This document shows, in pieces, positions 34,435 through 46,452 of a DNA stretch of 64,000 nucleotides (position 1 is its first letter; the number at the start of each line of letters is the position of its first letter). The DNA lies in assembly GCA_037179335.1 (NCBI GenBank), contig JAKZHN010000006.1, positions 310,001-374,000 of the forward strand, read 5' to 3'. Below the pieces are notes generated by a model. It saw nothing but the letters and a program-made list of their open reading frames with translations, was not told where the DNA came from and did not search any database. Source of the DNA: Cyclaneusma minus (taxonomy: Eukaryota > Ascomycota > Leotiomycetes > Marthamycetales > Marthamycetaceae). A program made the translations under genes and the position numbers.

Positions 34435-36157
34435 ATGGCCGGTATCTACCGTAAAACCTCACCCAACGCGAACACCAGAGCTGGCAGCAAACGCGCCGCC
34501 AGCTCGCCCCAGAAGTCGTCTCCCGCCACCAAGCGCGCCAAGACCCCCATTCCCAAAGAAGACAACCAGCAGACCATCGAAGAGTCTATGACTGGCATTG
34601 AAGATGACTCCACCGTCGCCGAGCAACTCGATGACAAGTCTGAGAAGAACGGTCATGCCGAATCCAACGGCAAGGCTTCGAAGACAAATGGCAGCAGCAA
34701 AGAAGCCGAGCTGAAAGCACGCGAAGATGCCGTGAAGGAGCGCGAAGATGCCGCCGATGCCAAGGAGCAGAATGGCGACAAGGAGTCCGGCAACGAGGAG
34801 TCTGGCAGCAAGTCCAACGGTCTCAAGAATGGCGAGAAGAACGCTTTCGACGAAGTCAAGTCTGGCAAAGGCGAAGTGAAAGAAGCAGCCAAGAAAGAAG
34901 AGTCTGAGAAAGCCGCTGCCATCAAAGACAACCAAGACTCCGTCATCGAAGACCCGGAGCGCGAGAAAGCTGTCCCGTCTTCGATTCTCGAGAAGGGCAT
35001 TATCTACTTCTTCTTCCGCGGTCGTGTCGGCGTCGAATCCCCCTCGGGCATCGAAGACATCGCTCGCTCCTACATCGTGCTCCGTCCTCTCCCCCTTGGT
35101 GCCAAGATTGGCTCAGGCCCCCTAGCCGACGACGGCAACGCACGCTTGCTTGCCCTGCCTAAGAAAGTGTTGCCCCAGAGCCCGCGCGATCGCTTCCTCG
35201 TGTTTGTCGAGAAGCCTAAGGAGTTTGTCAAGGACTTGAAAGAGAACTTTGTCAACGGTGTTGAGTACGCAACCAAGACGACTGGCACATCTAGCGTGCC
35301 TGATGCTCAGCCTATTGCCGAAGGCGTCTATGCTCTGACTTCTACTGGAAGGGATTCGCACTTGGCTTACACGATCACGGCACCTGCTGAGATGGGTGAG
35401 CTGCAGAAGGACATTGGTCTCGCTGAGAAAGGCAGCTATGTCGTCTCGTGCAAGAATCCTACCGCGTCTGGCCCCGCCAATGCAAGTCTGCCGCAGAGTG
35501 CTGAATACCCTGAGAGCATCATGAAGAGGTTCGGTGGACGACGCTGGGCGCCGCTTGAGCCGGAGATGCTGGGCTATGCAAACACGCAGTTCTTGATCAT
35601 TGGCGAGGAGCGTGGAGAACATGGCAAAGCGATGGAGGAGCAGAGCAAGGATAAGAAAGACAAGGATACCGAGAAGCCTGTCGAGGAGATGGAGAAACTC
35701 GAAGATGAGGTTTGTGCCACCCGTGCCACTGGCACTTGTACTTCTACTCCTCCCCTTCCAACATCCGAAACCCCCAGCAAAACAAGACAAGAGGCAGACG
35801 AGTTGTCCCAAGGGGATGCACACAACCCTGCCCCACGAGTCTCGCTCGTCAAGAAATACGGCAAGGGCTGGTTGACCGGAGTTCGCCACGAAGCCACGCA
35901 GGCAGCAAGGCAACTTCGTCAAGTCTCTACCTCATGAAGCAAATCCCGTCTCTCCACTCAAGCCACATCCCATCTCTACTCAAGCCAAACCACATCCCAT
36001 CAAAAAACACATCCATCAAGCAAGCACAAGAAGCTAATTCGACCTGAAATATTGATAGGACTCTATCCGCGTGGAGCACCTGAAGGGCGACGATCCAGTC
36101 TTTGCAGACCTGGGTCTCAGCTCGCAGGAGTATCCGAAGATGTCGACGACTTGGTAG
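34435..36157 (+). CDS. Conserved fungal nuclear-type protein ('BTB domain transcription factor' family in many annotations)
   Basis: Chosen start ATG 34435 (MAGIYRKTSP); an ATG 42 codons upstream is in frame but encodes leader-like sequence. Exon 34435-35709 joins in phase 0 to 36059-36157 across a 349-nt GT-AG intron, giving 457 aa. The first 180 residues are Lys/Glu/Ser-rich with basic patches (KSSPATKRAK) resembling nuclear localisation signals, and a charged coiled-coil-like region (ELKAREDAVKEREDAADA). A conserved globular core from about 188 to 400 has 'GIIYFFFRGRVGVE', 'IARSYIVLRPLPLGAKIG', 'DRFLVFVEKP', 'IAEGVYALTSTGRDSHLAY' and 'RRWAPLEPEMLGYANTQFLI'. The last exon ends in a Trp (YPKMSTTW). 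No BTB fold was identified by eye; the name is traditional. Function unproven. Confidence 0.78.
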
Positions 36158-38183
36158 ATGCCTATCTTCCTAGTCGGTTACCATCACATCTTCGGGCCTT
36201 CGGCCGTCTCGAAGGCCGCACTTACAGTCCTTCTAGGTCATTTGGTTCATACTTCGTCGCAGCTTGCTTGCACTTACCTGAATTAACTCGGAATTCAGCT
36301 AGCTACCCCACCCAGCTAGGTTTCGACGGACCGGCGTGTTTTATGGGAAAAGATCTTTGAGGATCTTACTTACCTTTGCTTTCAGGCGGGAGTTGGGTTG
36401 GCTAGGAAAAGCCACCGGACAAGGGGAAACATGGTACCCTGAGACAGCAGCATTATGGCTGTTCAGTCCTGACATGGGATGGATGGGTTATGGAAAGGGG
36501 CTCGGCAGTCGGCCAGGAGCCTTCGGAAAAGTCCATCATTGCTCAGCGTAGCATCATCAACCATGTACCTAGCGAGGACATACCCACGTTTCATAGCTCA
36601 AAACCAAGCAAATTCAACAAAAGCGTTTGCCAGACGCCCAAGCTTCCAAACCCATCTGAGTAACTCGTTCCCACCAAATGACAGAAACCTGCCCGTGTGA
36701 CTCGTGTAAGACGTGAAAAGACTCTGCCTGCCCCTTGAAATCCCATGCCCCTCAACAGCCATGTTCATTCATCAATGTTTCCGTTTTGAGAGCTCGAGGG
36801 CGCTCTGGATCTCTCACCAAGCTACCCCCCACACCTTACACAGCTCGCGCCCATACAGCCCCCTCGCCCGTCGTCAACGCCGCACGCAGTACGCACTCAA
36901 GCTAGTGTTCAAGGAGAAGTTTACTACGAAGAAGCATTCATTTGGCAATACTTTCCGCATCAGCAGCGCCTCGCCTGTCTCATATCGATCGTCTGCCCGC
37001 GAAATCCCAACTCAGCTGCCGTCATCTTCATCTTCGTCCATCTCCGTCCTCGTCAACCTGAATCCCCATCCCCATCCCCATCCCACGAACTATGCTGCAT
37101 GCTGCTACTGCTCGCCCTCATTCCAGCCATTCCAGCACTTCGTCCCTGGGTTCGCATGCATGCATGCATCCCTAATTCGCCACTTACTTCCTCATCCTCC
37201 CTTCCCCATCTACCTTCCCCACCCATTTCCATCTCTCGAATTCCAAAATTTCAGCTTGCTCCAGCTTGCTCCAGCTTGCTTCATAGCACATCAACACAGC
37301 GTCTCATCATCATCTCCTCCCTCTTCGCCCTCCATCATCCTCGCCGTTTTGCTATCGATATACTAGCAAACCCCCCTCTGTCATCATCGCCGTTTGCGGA
37401 GGTTCGAACAATAACTTGTTAGGTAAGGTATTCAGCGCATAGAAAGAAGTGAGAGAGGTCACGGAAAACACATGGTTCTATTACATAATTACACCTGCTC
37501 CAATTATCGGCTATCGGCTATCGCCGTCATCCCGACGAAGACTGGAGGAGGGAGCAGACGAATGTGCTACCACGCTGGTGTGCATCCTACCCCCTACTAA
37601 ACATGCTTGGCTGAGAATCCTAGCAGCGCGGAAGATTTCAAAGAGAGGGCAGGGCCTAGGTTCGAAGGAAAGAAGAAAATACATGTATGTATGTATGTGC
37701 AAACCATGCTCTCTTCCAGCCCCGAGCAGGTTCAATTTCATCAATCATCCGTGCTTAGAACGAGATAGGAGAAAGACGGATAAGGAGATGCAAGAGCAAG
37801 CGATGTGGTTGGTAGGAGACTAGTAAATAGCACATGTCCCCACTCTTACAAGAGAAATACAGCAGCCTAGAAGCGCGCCAGGGCAGAGTGCTTCGTAAAT
37901 GCAGTTATTGGAAATGTGTGAATAGCGTAGCAAGACAAGTATTCGTGAAGGGGCAAGCACCAATCCTCTTTCTCCTGCCATGCCATGCCCCCCCACCAAC
38001 GCTATCCCATGCTCCACCGCCTGCCTATTTATTCATGCATCGCCACCCCAGCTCACACTCTCCTGTCTCCCATCTCATCCATTCGGTCAGGGGCCAGGCT
38101 CAAATCTCCCAAGTCCAAGGACGTGAAAGTCAAGCCCAGCCCAATAAGCGACTTTGCAGCAGATTTGAGGTGGCAAGCAAAGC
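36158..38183. other. Intergenic region between convergent genes, no supported gene
   Basis: About 2 kb. It holds a perfect 8-bp stem-loop (GGCCTTCG at 36195, CGAAGGCC at 36210) shortly after the preceding stop codon. It also has small simple repeats: (CCCCAT)n near 37066-37083, GCATGCATGCATGCAT near 37155, a 12-bp unit (AGCTTGCTCC-type) three times near 37253-37280, and (TGTA)n near 37683-37697. The open frame at 36713-37366 is Ser/Pro/His-rich and overlaps simple repeats; I judge it noncoding. Confidence 0.5.
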
Positions 38184-40100
38184 TTACATGCCCTCAAACT
38201 CACCACCAAGATCATCCTCATCCAGATCACCATCCTGAATCTCCTTGGCCATCTCGCGCTCACGCTCGCGCGCCTCCTGAGCATTCTTGAGCTCAAGACG
38301 ATGCTGGTTCATAGGGAAGCGCATAGCCTATTATACCACACAGTCAGCCATCAATCATTTCCATCCCCCTGTTACCCCTCACCCTCCACCCGTCGCAGGA
38401 AAGCAAAGACATACCTTAACACTCTCATCATGCAGCGCCAAACACGCCCTAATCCGATCATGAAACGCCTCACCCGGCTCCCTCGTCGCATAAACATCCC
38501 CCACCTCCTTACTCTTCATGAATCCCCTCTCGCGGTCCAAGCTCGCCTCAATAACCCCATCCCTAATCGCCTTCGCCACAATGTACTCGGCACTTTCCTC
38601 AGATCCAAGGTGCAGCCTGATGCAGATATCTCTCAAGCTGATTCGGCTGTACGACAGCGACATCATGCGAATGCCAGTCTTGATGACATTCTGGCGCAGG
38701 CGCAGGATCAAAGTGTACGTGTTGTCGCGGCGGAATTGCTGGCCGTGCTGGGAGATGCAGGTTTCGAAGTCGTCGAGCGCGCCGACGCGTACGGCGCCGA
38801 CGAGGGAGAGATAGGGAGCCAGGGCGCGGGCGAGGCTGGGGGTGCGGAATAAGGCGCGTTCGGGAATGTCGCCCATGAGCAGCTCGACTACGAGAAGCAA
38901 CTTAGTGGCCGTCTGAGCAAAGCCAGCAGCGGAAGGACTAGAAGGAGCTTTGCGGGTAGCAGCGGTCAAGTGCTCGTGGGCTTCGGTGTAGCGCAACTGG
39001 ATAGCACGGATGCGGCCGAGGTAGTAGAGGTAACGCGCGACTTGGTTGTTGGAGGCGTTTTCGGGGAATTTGGTGTGCGAGACGAGGAGGTCGGCTTGTG
39101 AGATGTGGGAGGTGGAGAGGTAGGAGCGAAGGAGAAGGACGATTACGGTGGCTTGGGTGTCGATGTCTTTGCGGAGGACGGCGGTGCGGAGGGCGCTGAG
39201 GAGGGTGGGGCGGAGGGAGACAACGGGGGAGACGGGAGAGGGGGGAAGGGGGCCGATCTGCTCGCAGAACATGGAGTAGTAGAAGTAGACTCGGGCGGTT
39301 AGGGGGTCGAGTGTTCTGCGGTTCAGAGCGTGTATCCTCTCTGACAATTGGTTCGAGAACTCGGCACCTTGTTGATATGCCTTGGAATCCAAGAGATGGA
39401 TCTGGATCAGAACGCCAAGGAAAATGTCGATCTCGGGGATGATGTCCTTGTTCTCTTTCTTCGGTGAGGTCTTGGGTCGAGCATCGCTGTCAACCTCCAT
39501 CTCAGAGAACTGCTTGCTGAAGACAGCATTTTCCTTGCCAATCGATGCGAGCAGAATCTTGGCAGGTCCGCTCGATGACGGGAAGGTTTCGGTAATGGCC
39601 TGGGCAATGATATCAGGTGTCACACGCTTGCGGATCGACGAGAGAGATCGCAGAGCTCGGAGGGTGAATCGCGAATCGAACAGAGTCACGGCGCGCTCTA
39701 GCAATGGGAAATTGCCTTTGATGTCTAGAATGAGACGATAGGTTAGCTCGAGTCGCGATGATGTAGCTCGGATGGGCGATGATGTAGCTTTAGTCGTAAA
39801 CTCACCTGATACTGCCTGAGCCACTGGGTCCACCTTTGCTTCTGCAGCGGCATCGCCATTCTGGTCTACTCCATCCATGTTCACATCGCCGTCGGTGTCT
39901 TTGGGCGGAGGCGCAGACAGCTTGGAGCCTTTCGACGGTGGCACAACGACGGTCATCTCTTCATCGCCATCCTTGGACTTCTTGCCCTTGCCAGCCTTCA
40001 GCGACTTGGGGTCATCGTCCTTCATTTCGACGTCCTTGTTGCCGTTCACGCCGTTGTTGACGGGGTCCTTGCCGTTCTGGTGTGGAGTTTTGCTAGGCAT
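38184..40100 (-). CDS. RPN3: 26S proteasome regulatory subunit Rpn3 (PSMD3 homologue)
   Basis: Exons 40100-39806, 39724-38415 and 38327-38184 (introns 81 and 87 nt) give 582 aa. The N-terminus is acidic and Lys-rich. From about residue 115 the sequence follows Rpn3: 'DIKGNFPLLERAV', 'NNQVARYLYYLGRIRAIQL', 'YTEAHEHLTAATRKAP', 'LFRTPSLARALAPYLSL', and the PCI part 'QFRRDNTYTLILRLRQNVIK'. The final exon is the conserved 'AMRFPMNQHRLELKN' followed by an acidic tail (GDLDEDDLGGEFEGM). Rpn3 is a PCI-domain scaffold subunit of the proteasome lid. The first intron is a multiple of three and stop-free, so retention would add 27 residues; its boundaries (GTGAGT...TTCTAG) are strong and the join fits the family. 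Confidence 0.95.
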
Positions 40101-41082
40101 GTCGACGTCGTCAGCGGGCTCTGGGGCGCCCTTCTCAGTTGCAGAATCTCGGGATCGCGTTGACGCGCCTGGGTGCGAGTGCGACGAGAAGTGGTCGAGA
40201 GAGGGTGCGGGAGCGACTCTGATAGATTGAAACGAAAGCTTATCGGAGCTTCGTCGATGTCGGATGGCACTGTTTTGATTGGGAGTGAGTGTTTGTCTCT
40301 GGGAAGGTTGAAGCTCTGGAGCGCCGAGAGGTCGAGCTCGGGCAACTGATTATATAAGCGCGACCTTACCAGTAAGCTCTGAGCCATTTCCACATGCTTC
40401 TGGCTCCACAACAAAGTATATATTAATTATTAGAGTATATAGGACGCTTCGAATATCAAGTCTACGTCTCGGCTCTACATGTCCAGCAATAAAATATATT
40501 GTTCTGTCCGCAGTGGAGATGAAATCGTGGCACAAGGTCATCCAACGCCAGCTCGTGACGCAGTTCGCCGGCTGAGGCACCCCTGCTTTCTGCGGTTGCG
40601 GCCCGCAAGTTGACTGGCTTGATAGATTCTTGATATCTGTGTGGTCAGCCCAGATCGGGAGCCTGGAGACTCAGATGATTTTTATAAATAGTTTGAGCTA
40701 CTGTGGTTACTAGAAACTATCTGAGCAACTGAAGACCATCGCAGCAGCTTCATTCACATAGGGAACTGGTCCTCGTTTTGCCTTGGAGAATTATTGCATA
40801 TTGGATCAAGCTAGCTCGTTCCAGCTCTGTAGAACCAACAGGCAAGGTACGTAGGTGACTGGCTTTTCACCCAACTCCCTGTGAAGTCCAGCTCAATCTA
40901 GGTCCTCGCGGCAAAAAAGCTCCTGTTCCCTAGAAGCATCTCCTATTCCCTACAAGCATCCTGGAAACTCCTCCTAGCCAGACCCCACCAACATTTCTGT
41001 AGTCCATAGAAAGCAGTTACCCAACGCCGAGTATGATGGTCAATTTTGGGTATCTCGTAACCTCTCATAGCCTGCCTCATCC
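40101..41082. other. Rpn3 promoter / Taf12 3' flank
   Basis: About 1 kb without a supported gene. A 21-bp near-duplicate (CTCCTGTTCCCTAGAAGCAT then CTCCTATTCCCTACAAGCAT) lies at about 40920-40962. The rest shows nothing recognised. Confidence 0.5.
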
Positions 41083-43142
41083 TCAATTATCACCCTTCCC
41101 ACCCGTAACCTTGGCAGCCTGCACAGCACTCATCTTCGCAACCCATCCCTGCGCCGGCTGGAACTTGCGAACAGTGCGAATCTCATCACTAGCGTAGCCC
41201 GGAATGCGAATGTTGTAGTTGCGCTCGAGCACGAGCTGGATGTCGCGGATCTCAAGCACCTTGGAGCCGCGCGACTTGGCGCACTTGCAGGCGGCAGTGA
41301 TGACTTGGTCGACAAACTCGTCGGCTACATCGAGTATTGACTTTGGGAGATCGTCAGTTGCTTCAAGCTTTTCAAAACGCGAAGTAAACTGGTGAAACGA
41401 GAAACGTAACAAGAGAAATTAGCAAGGCAAGCAAAAGCAAAACTGCGACAACCGAGACGATATATACTCACGTCTTCGACATCGGTCGAAAGACCTTCGC
41501 CGCTCTCGAGACCTTCTCCACCACCGGTGACTTGACGGACGAGCTCGTCCAGCTTCTTCTTGTTCAAGATGCGCTCGCTATTCTCTCCAATGGCCTCGAC
41601 TCCTGACGTCTTCTGGAGCACGGGTTGGTTGGTGACACCACCACCAGCGCCGCTGGGGCCACCAGTGAGGGTTGGACGAGATGGTTGCATTTGAACGGGT
41701 TGAGGGGGAGCAGTTGCGCGTTCAGGAAGGACTTTGGCAATTTGCATTGATTTCGTGGAGTTGATGCTTGAGCTTCCGTTGCCCGAGGAAATGGATGGAT
41801 GGGAATGGGAGGCCATCACATTTGGCGTGCCTGTTGTTTGCCCGCTTGAATAGGACCTGGCAGCTTTGGACAAAGCGGCCTGATGGCTAAGGGGGGTGGG
41901 CTGAACAGTCCCAGAAGCAGTTGCGGAGGTTGGCACTGCGGACTGAGGCGAGTTGAGGTTGCCAGGGGCTTGCTGTCGTTGCATTTGCGCCATAGGGTTT
42001 TGAGGCATCGCGACTGGTGCAGCGTTCATCGCGCCTGGTGCAGCGTTCGGATTCGGCTGGCTGCCACCCTCAATCTTCACATTCACTTGGCTGGGGCCTT
42101 GGTTGATCATTGTTCCGGAACTAGATGGCGCACTCTGAGGTGGAGCCAGTGGAGGCTGTGATGTTTGTCCTGGCTGCTGTGGTCCACTGCTCATCGCGGT
42201 CTGTACCTGCTGTCGAACTCCTCCCATCTGCTGGTTCCTGGCCGCTTCAATAGCCGCATTCACAGTCTGAGTATTTTGCAAGGTAGGATCTGGTTGCTGT
42301 GGGTTCAAGGCCGGTCGAGCAGGAGCGGTGGGCGCAGGGGGTGCCTGAACCTGGCTGCTTGGAGGACCAGCATTCTGAACAGCGTTGCCGGCCTGTTGTC
42401 CTGCGGCAGCACTGGCAGCACTGGCAGCAAGCTGCCTCCCCTGTTGTTTCCTGAAGTTGTCCACAAACGTCTTCGCCTCGTTGTGCTGCTTTATGGTCTG
42501 TTCCTTGCTTGCCTGGTAATGTCCATTCTCTGCATCCGTCAAGGGGCTTCCATTTTGTTCTCTTTCCCTCTTCTTTGCCTCCAAAGTCTTCAGGCGAGTC
42601 GAAGTATTTTCCATTGTCATCAGAGCCTTGCAATATTTCTCCTTCGCTTGAGCGATCCAGCCGTTGTACTCTTGAGATCCAGGCACAAAGTGCTGGGGCG
42701 GCGCATAGATAAACCTTTCGACATGATCTCGCAATTGCTGTGATGGCTGGCCCGGCCGTGGCGCATTCGGGTTGTTGGGCTGGTTGGGATTCATCGAGGG
42801 GCCTTGACCCGGAGGCTGCCCTTGCCCTTGCCCTTGCCCACCAGGTCTTGCTTGAGAGTTCGGAAGAGCTCGACCATGGTACTGCTGAAGCTTTTGGTAA
42901 AGCGACCTTGAAAAGTCCTGGATTTTCTTCTGGGCCTCGAGGCGAGCTTGCGGCTCTGGCGGTTCGTCGAACTGTTTCCAAAGTTGAGCTAGGCCTCTCT
43001 CGTATTTCGCTCGGTCGGCTTCGCCAAACTGGTATGGTGGAAGCTCTCTCATCTCTTCTGGTTTGTAGAGATGAGCCGGTGCCGTCACGATAGGAGGGAG
43101 AGGCTGGCCCGGGGGTGGGCCTTGGGGAGCGTTTGGATTCAT
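41083..43142 (-). CDS. TAF12: Transcription initiation factor TFIID/SAGA subunit Taf12
   Basis: Start ATG 43142 (MNPNAPQGPPPG); an in-frame ATG 19 codons upstream is less likely. Exon 43142-41472 joins to 41340-41083 in phase 0 (131-nt intron), giving 642 aa. The N-terminal 530 residues are Gln/Pro/Ala/Ser-rich, with a conserved-looking region 'LRDHVERFIYAPPQHFVPGS'. The C-terminus carries the Taf12 histone fold: 'SERILNKKKLDELVRQV' before the intron, then 'SILDVADEFVDQVITAAC' and 'VLEIRDIQLVLERNYNIR' followed by 'IPGYASDEIR' and 'VQAAKVTGGK'. Taf12 pairs with Taf4 in TFIID and with Ada1 in SAGA. An alternative in-frame acceptor 48 nt upstream would insert 16 residues (FTSRFEKLEATDDLPK) at the start of the fold; the acceptor at 41340 fits the family better. 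Confidence 0.93.
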
Positions 43143-44526
43143 GGTCACGATGATTGGGCGGCGGCGAGGACACTTCTGTCTTCCTTCTTTCTCATCCAAC
43201 GGCAGCGGATCACTCGAAGTTGTGTTGAGAAAGTCTTGCCGTGGAGCAAGCAGGGATTGAATTGGCAGATGTGGGCGAGAAATGGGCGTTGGTCGAGGGG
43301 AATCTTGGGAAGAATCGTGAGGTTGGCCGTTAGTACGTGGGGTTAAGTCTGACGCTACTTATATCCGGCGGTGCCAAGACGTGACCACGATCTTCTGGGA
43401 ATCAGAACGGCGGACCTCAACTTACGGAAGCCACATTATTATTCAGGTCGCTTTTGGAGTCGACATCTTGATGACTGCAGGAAGGCAGCCGGCGTCTTCG
43501 GAGTCAAAACGAGGTGAATGTGACTCCGTAGTACACTAACACAGGACTGAATGGGCACCAAATACGGGATGCACAACGAGAATAGTCAAAAGACTAGGAG
43601 CTCTGCGGTGGCAGATGCAGACGCACAAATTCCAACCAGCAAATGCTCTGATTTTTAAAGGTGCGAGGACCAGTCACTGATGTAACACAGGAAGCGATAA
43701 GGAAGATTCAAGATAGCTAATAGAGGTCTCGGGATGACAGTATCTTGGACTGATTTGCCGGCTTGCTTTGCAAGAGCACTCACTAACAGCATTTACGGGC
43801 TCACAGGATGAGCATTGAATCTAGAACTACTCGCAAAATGATAACATTGACAGTCTCGATTGTACAACATGGGTAGTGCTGCATTTCTAGGACTAGCCAA
43901 GGCCGGTAAGTAATAGCGGGCATTGGTGAGCAACTACATATCCCGTTCCCCTCAGAGTCTATCGTCCCGAGTCTGCCTTCACCAATGCTGTCCTCCTCTC
44001 CGCGTCATGTGCTCTCTTCACGCCCAGCTGAGCATTCGAATGAGCCCCCGATCTAGGCATGGAAACCTCAATCCAATCCCCTCATCATCAGACGAAGACT
44101 AATTCGAGGGAATGGGGATGTGCTCAAGTCTCCGATAGCGCTTCGGTTGAAGGTTTTGTCTGACTGGGTGTAATTCTCAGATCTTGTGCTAGGGAGAAGG
44201 CGTGAGCGGACCGGGGGAGATGAATCGCTGGTGGCGAACGAGGGCGATCGGCAGGTATTATCCCATCGGCGAGATCATCTTCAACAGAGAAAACTGCTTC
44301 TCGCGAAAGCTTCATCCACCGGCTCGAGAAACAACGGCTTTGCGATAGACAATGTCGGCCTGCTTGTCTCGCGGATCACGACGAAAATCCTCTCGATGCA
44401 CGAAAAGATTCTCGCAAAAGGTTGGGCAACCTTCTCAACCATCACTTCGCCTCTTATGATGTACACGACTCGGCGGATGGTACGGCATAGCCGCGATTCG
44501 AATTCGCATATTCGAATCCGGATAAA
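43143..44526. other. Intergenic region, no supported gene
   Basis: About 1.4 kb upstream of TAF12 and downstream of SPC34. Plus-strand frames at 44186-44764 overlap SPC34 antisense and have no recognised domain. No repeat element was identified. Confidence 0.5.
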
Positions 44527-45322
44527 TCAGCGCATCAGGCCACCCAAATCCCTCTCCATGCCCCCTATCCGCTCCTCCAACTCCCTCTTCCTCTTCTCGA
44601 ACTCCATAATCTCCTCCTCCTCCCTCCATAGATCCTCCTCCGTAACCTCCACTCCCTCATCCCCGTACCCATCATCATCCATCCCCTCCTCATCCTCATC
44701 GTCATCCCCCGCCCTATTCATCCTCTCCAACTCCCTCCTCTGCTTCTCCACCTTCCCCTCATAATAATCCACACTCGTCCTCAACTGCCCATACCTGTGT
44801 CTCAACCTCGCAATCTCCTCATTCATGCCCGGCAACGCGTAAACAGTGCCCAGTTTCTCAGCGCCGCGTAATAGTAATTCGACGTCTAATTCGCCGTTCT
44901 TGAGACCTTCGGTGCGCTTGATTTGGGAATGTAGGTCGCCGCCTAACACCGCTGCTACGGCGGTGTTGCGTCGGGGGGCGCGGGTGGAGGAGGGGTTGCC
45001 GGCTGTTACTTCGCCGCTGGCTACGTTGAAGACTGTTTGGCGGCGATTGGGTTTGGGAGAGGTGGGGGCGGGTTGGGTGATTGGGGGAGGGGGCGGGGGG
45101 ACGGAGAAGAGGGCGCGCTCGTGGGGCTCGGTGTCGCGGATTAGAGCTGTTATGTCGTGGGGTGCGAGGAGGGCATTGGTGAAGATCTTGGGTGGTGGGA
45201 AGCTGTTGTTCGGAGTTAGAGCTGGTCTTGTCGATATCTGAGGGGGAGAAGACGCACGGGAGTGTCGCAATAGACTCAGCAGATGCTGATATTGAGTCCA
45301 GATGGGCTGCCAGGAGAGACAT
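44527..45322 (-). CDS. SPC34: DASH/Dam1 kinetochore complex subunit Spc34
   Basis: Exon 45322-45258 (MSLLAAHLDSISASAESIAT) joins to 45202-44527 across a 55-nt GT-AG intron in phase 2, giving 246 aa. The join restores 'LPFPPPKIFTNALLAPHDIT', a hallmark of fungal Spc34. 'ALIRDTEPHERALFSV', 'RRQTVFNVASGEV' and 'NTAVAAVLGGDLHSQI' follow. The C-terminal third is a strongly charged coiled coil (YYEGKVEKQRRELERMN ... EFEKRKRELEERI). Spc34 is a subunit of the fungus-specific DASH ring that couples kinetochores to spindle microtubules. Its length is normal for the family. Confidence 0.93.
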
Positions 45323-46452
45323 AATGATTTGGTCCCTTCAGTATGGATTTGGGGTTCTAAGATATTCAAGTTGTCGAGACAAACGCGATTGAAGGCCAGC
45401 ATGTTTACTCGAGCTCCCCGCCGGCCAATCTATTTTTGTGGCAGCCTTGCGAACGAGGCTGCGAGTATCCTGCCTCCACCGTCCAGCATCAACACAGCCA
45501 ATCGCCTACACGGCCTCTTCGTGACAGAGAGGCTGCATATCCGTACACCGCGCCCACACACAACTGTCGATAAAAAAGATAATGGCCGCCGTCTCCCATT
45601 TCTGTCATTGGACAATCCGCCCCCAATTGCTGCGCTGCCATGTCGCCATAATGTGGCAAACCGAGGGCAAATTTTGCACCGCCTGACAACGCATCATTAC
45701 TTGACTGCGAGCACCTCCGCCGAGATGGACAGGCATTGATGCCCAACTCGACAAAATCCCGCCGAGCAGAAGCCTTGCTGACCCAGGACCAAATCCCGAC
45801 CGGCTGGTGCGTTCTGCAGTTTCCACTTTATTCAGCCATTCGTTCCGCATTTTTACCAATTTTCCCCTCCTGTCAGATTTTGGTAACCTTTTTTTTCTGT
45901 AACGGCCGCGGGGAACAGGCCGAGTGACCATTGTCCGGCCTCGAGCCCGTGATATATAAGGGTCACCCCCGAGAGGCTTACCTGAGCCTACTCTTGAAAC
46001 TCCTTTCTCCCCCTTCTCCAGAAAAACCACTTCGACGCTTAGTCTGTTTCGTCCTCATCCTACCCTATTATTGGCCGCCCCGTGCCGCTCATACTTCGTC
46101 GCCTCGTCCTTAGCAAAGTCCGCCAGCAGATCCTGGCTAAAGACATACTCCGCGGTCACAGCAACTCTCGAACTCCTCGGACCGTCGCCCGTTACAATCC
46201 GCTGTTACAACGGGCCACTCGGCGATCAAGCGCAAACGTTCCCAATCGAAGCCTCAGCCGGAGCCTGGAGTCCCCTGGGAAAGCTCGACCCTCTCGAAAC
46301 TCCCGGTTGAATTCAATATCATGACCCCCAACCCGCCGCCAATTCTTCCTCCTTGTTGGAGATACTATCGTCGAGCGCTCACGCCTTGAGAAAATTAAAC
46401 GGAAAAAAACGAACACGATCTGTCAGTTTTAAAGCATTTATCAGTTTACAAA
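45323..46452. other. Divergent promoter region
   Basis: About 1.1 kb between the divergent starts of SPC34 and the gene at 46453. A TATATAA box at about 45953-45959 followed by CT-rich sequence (CTCCTTTCTCCCCCTTCTCC near 46000) could start a long leader for the plus-strand gene. Small open frames here have no recognised domain. Confidence 0.5.

Noticed and set aside
36713..37366. 217-codon open frame, Ser/Pro/His-rich
   Set aside because: It runs through simple repeats (CCCCAT, GCAT, AGCTTGCTCC) and has no recognisable protein features.
44186..44764. 192-codon plus-strand frame
   Set aside because: Its second half is antisense to the SPC34 coiled coil, which explains the openness and Ser-rich composition.
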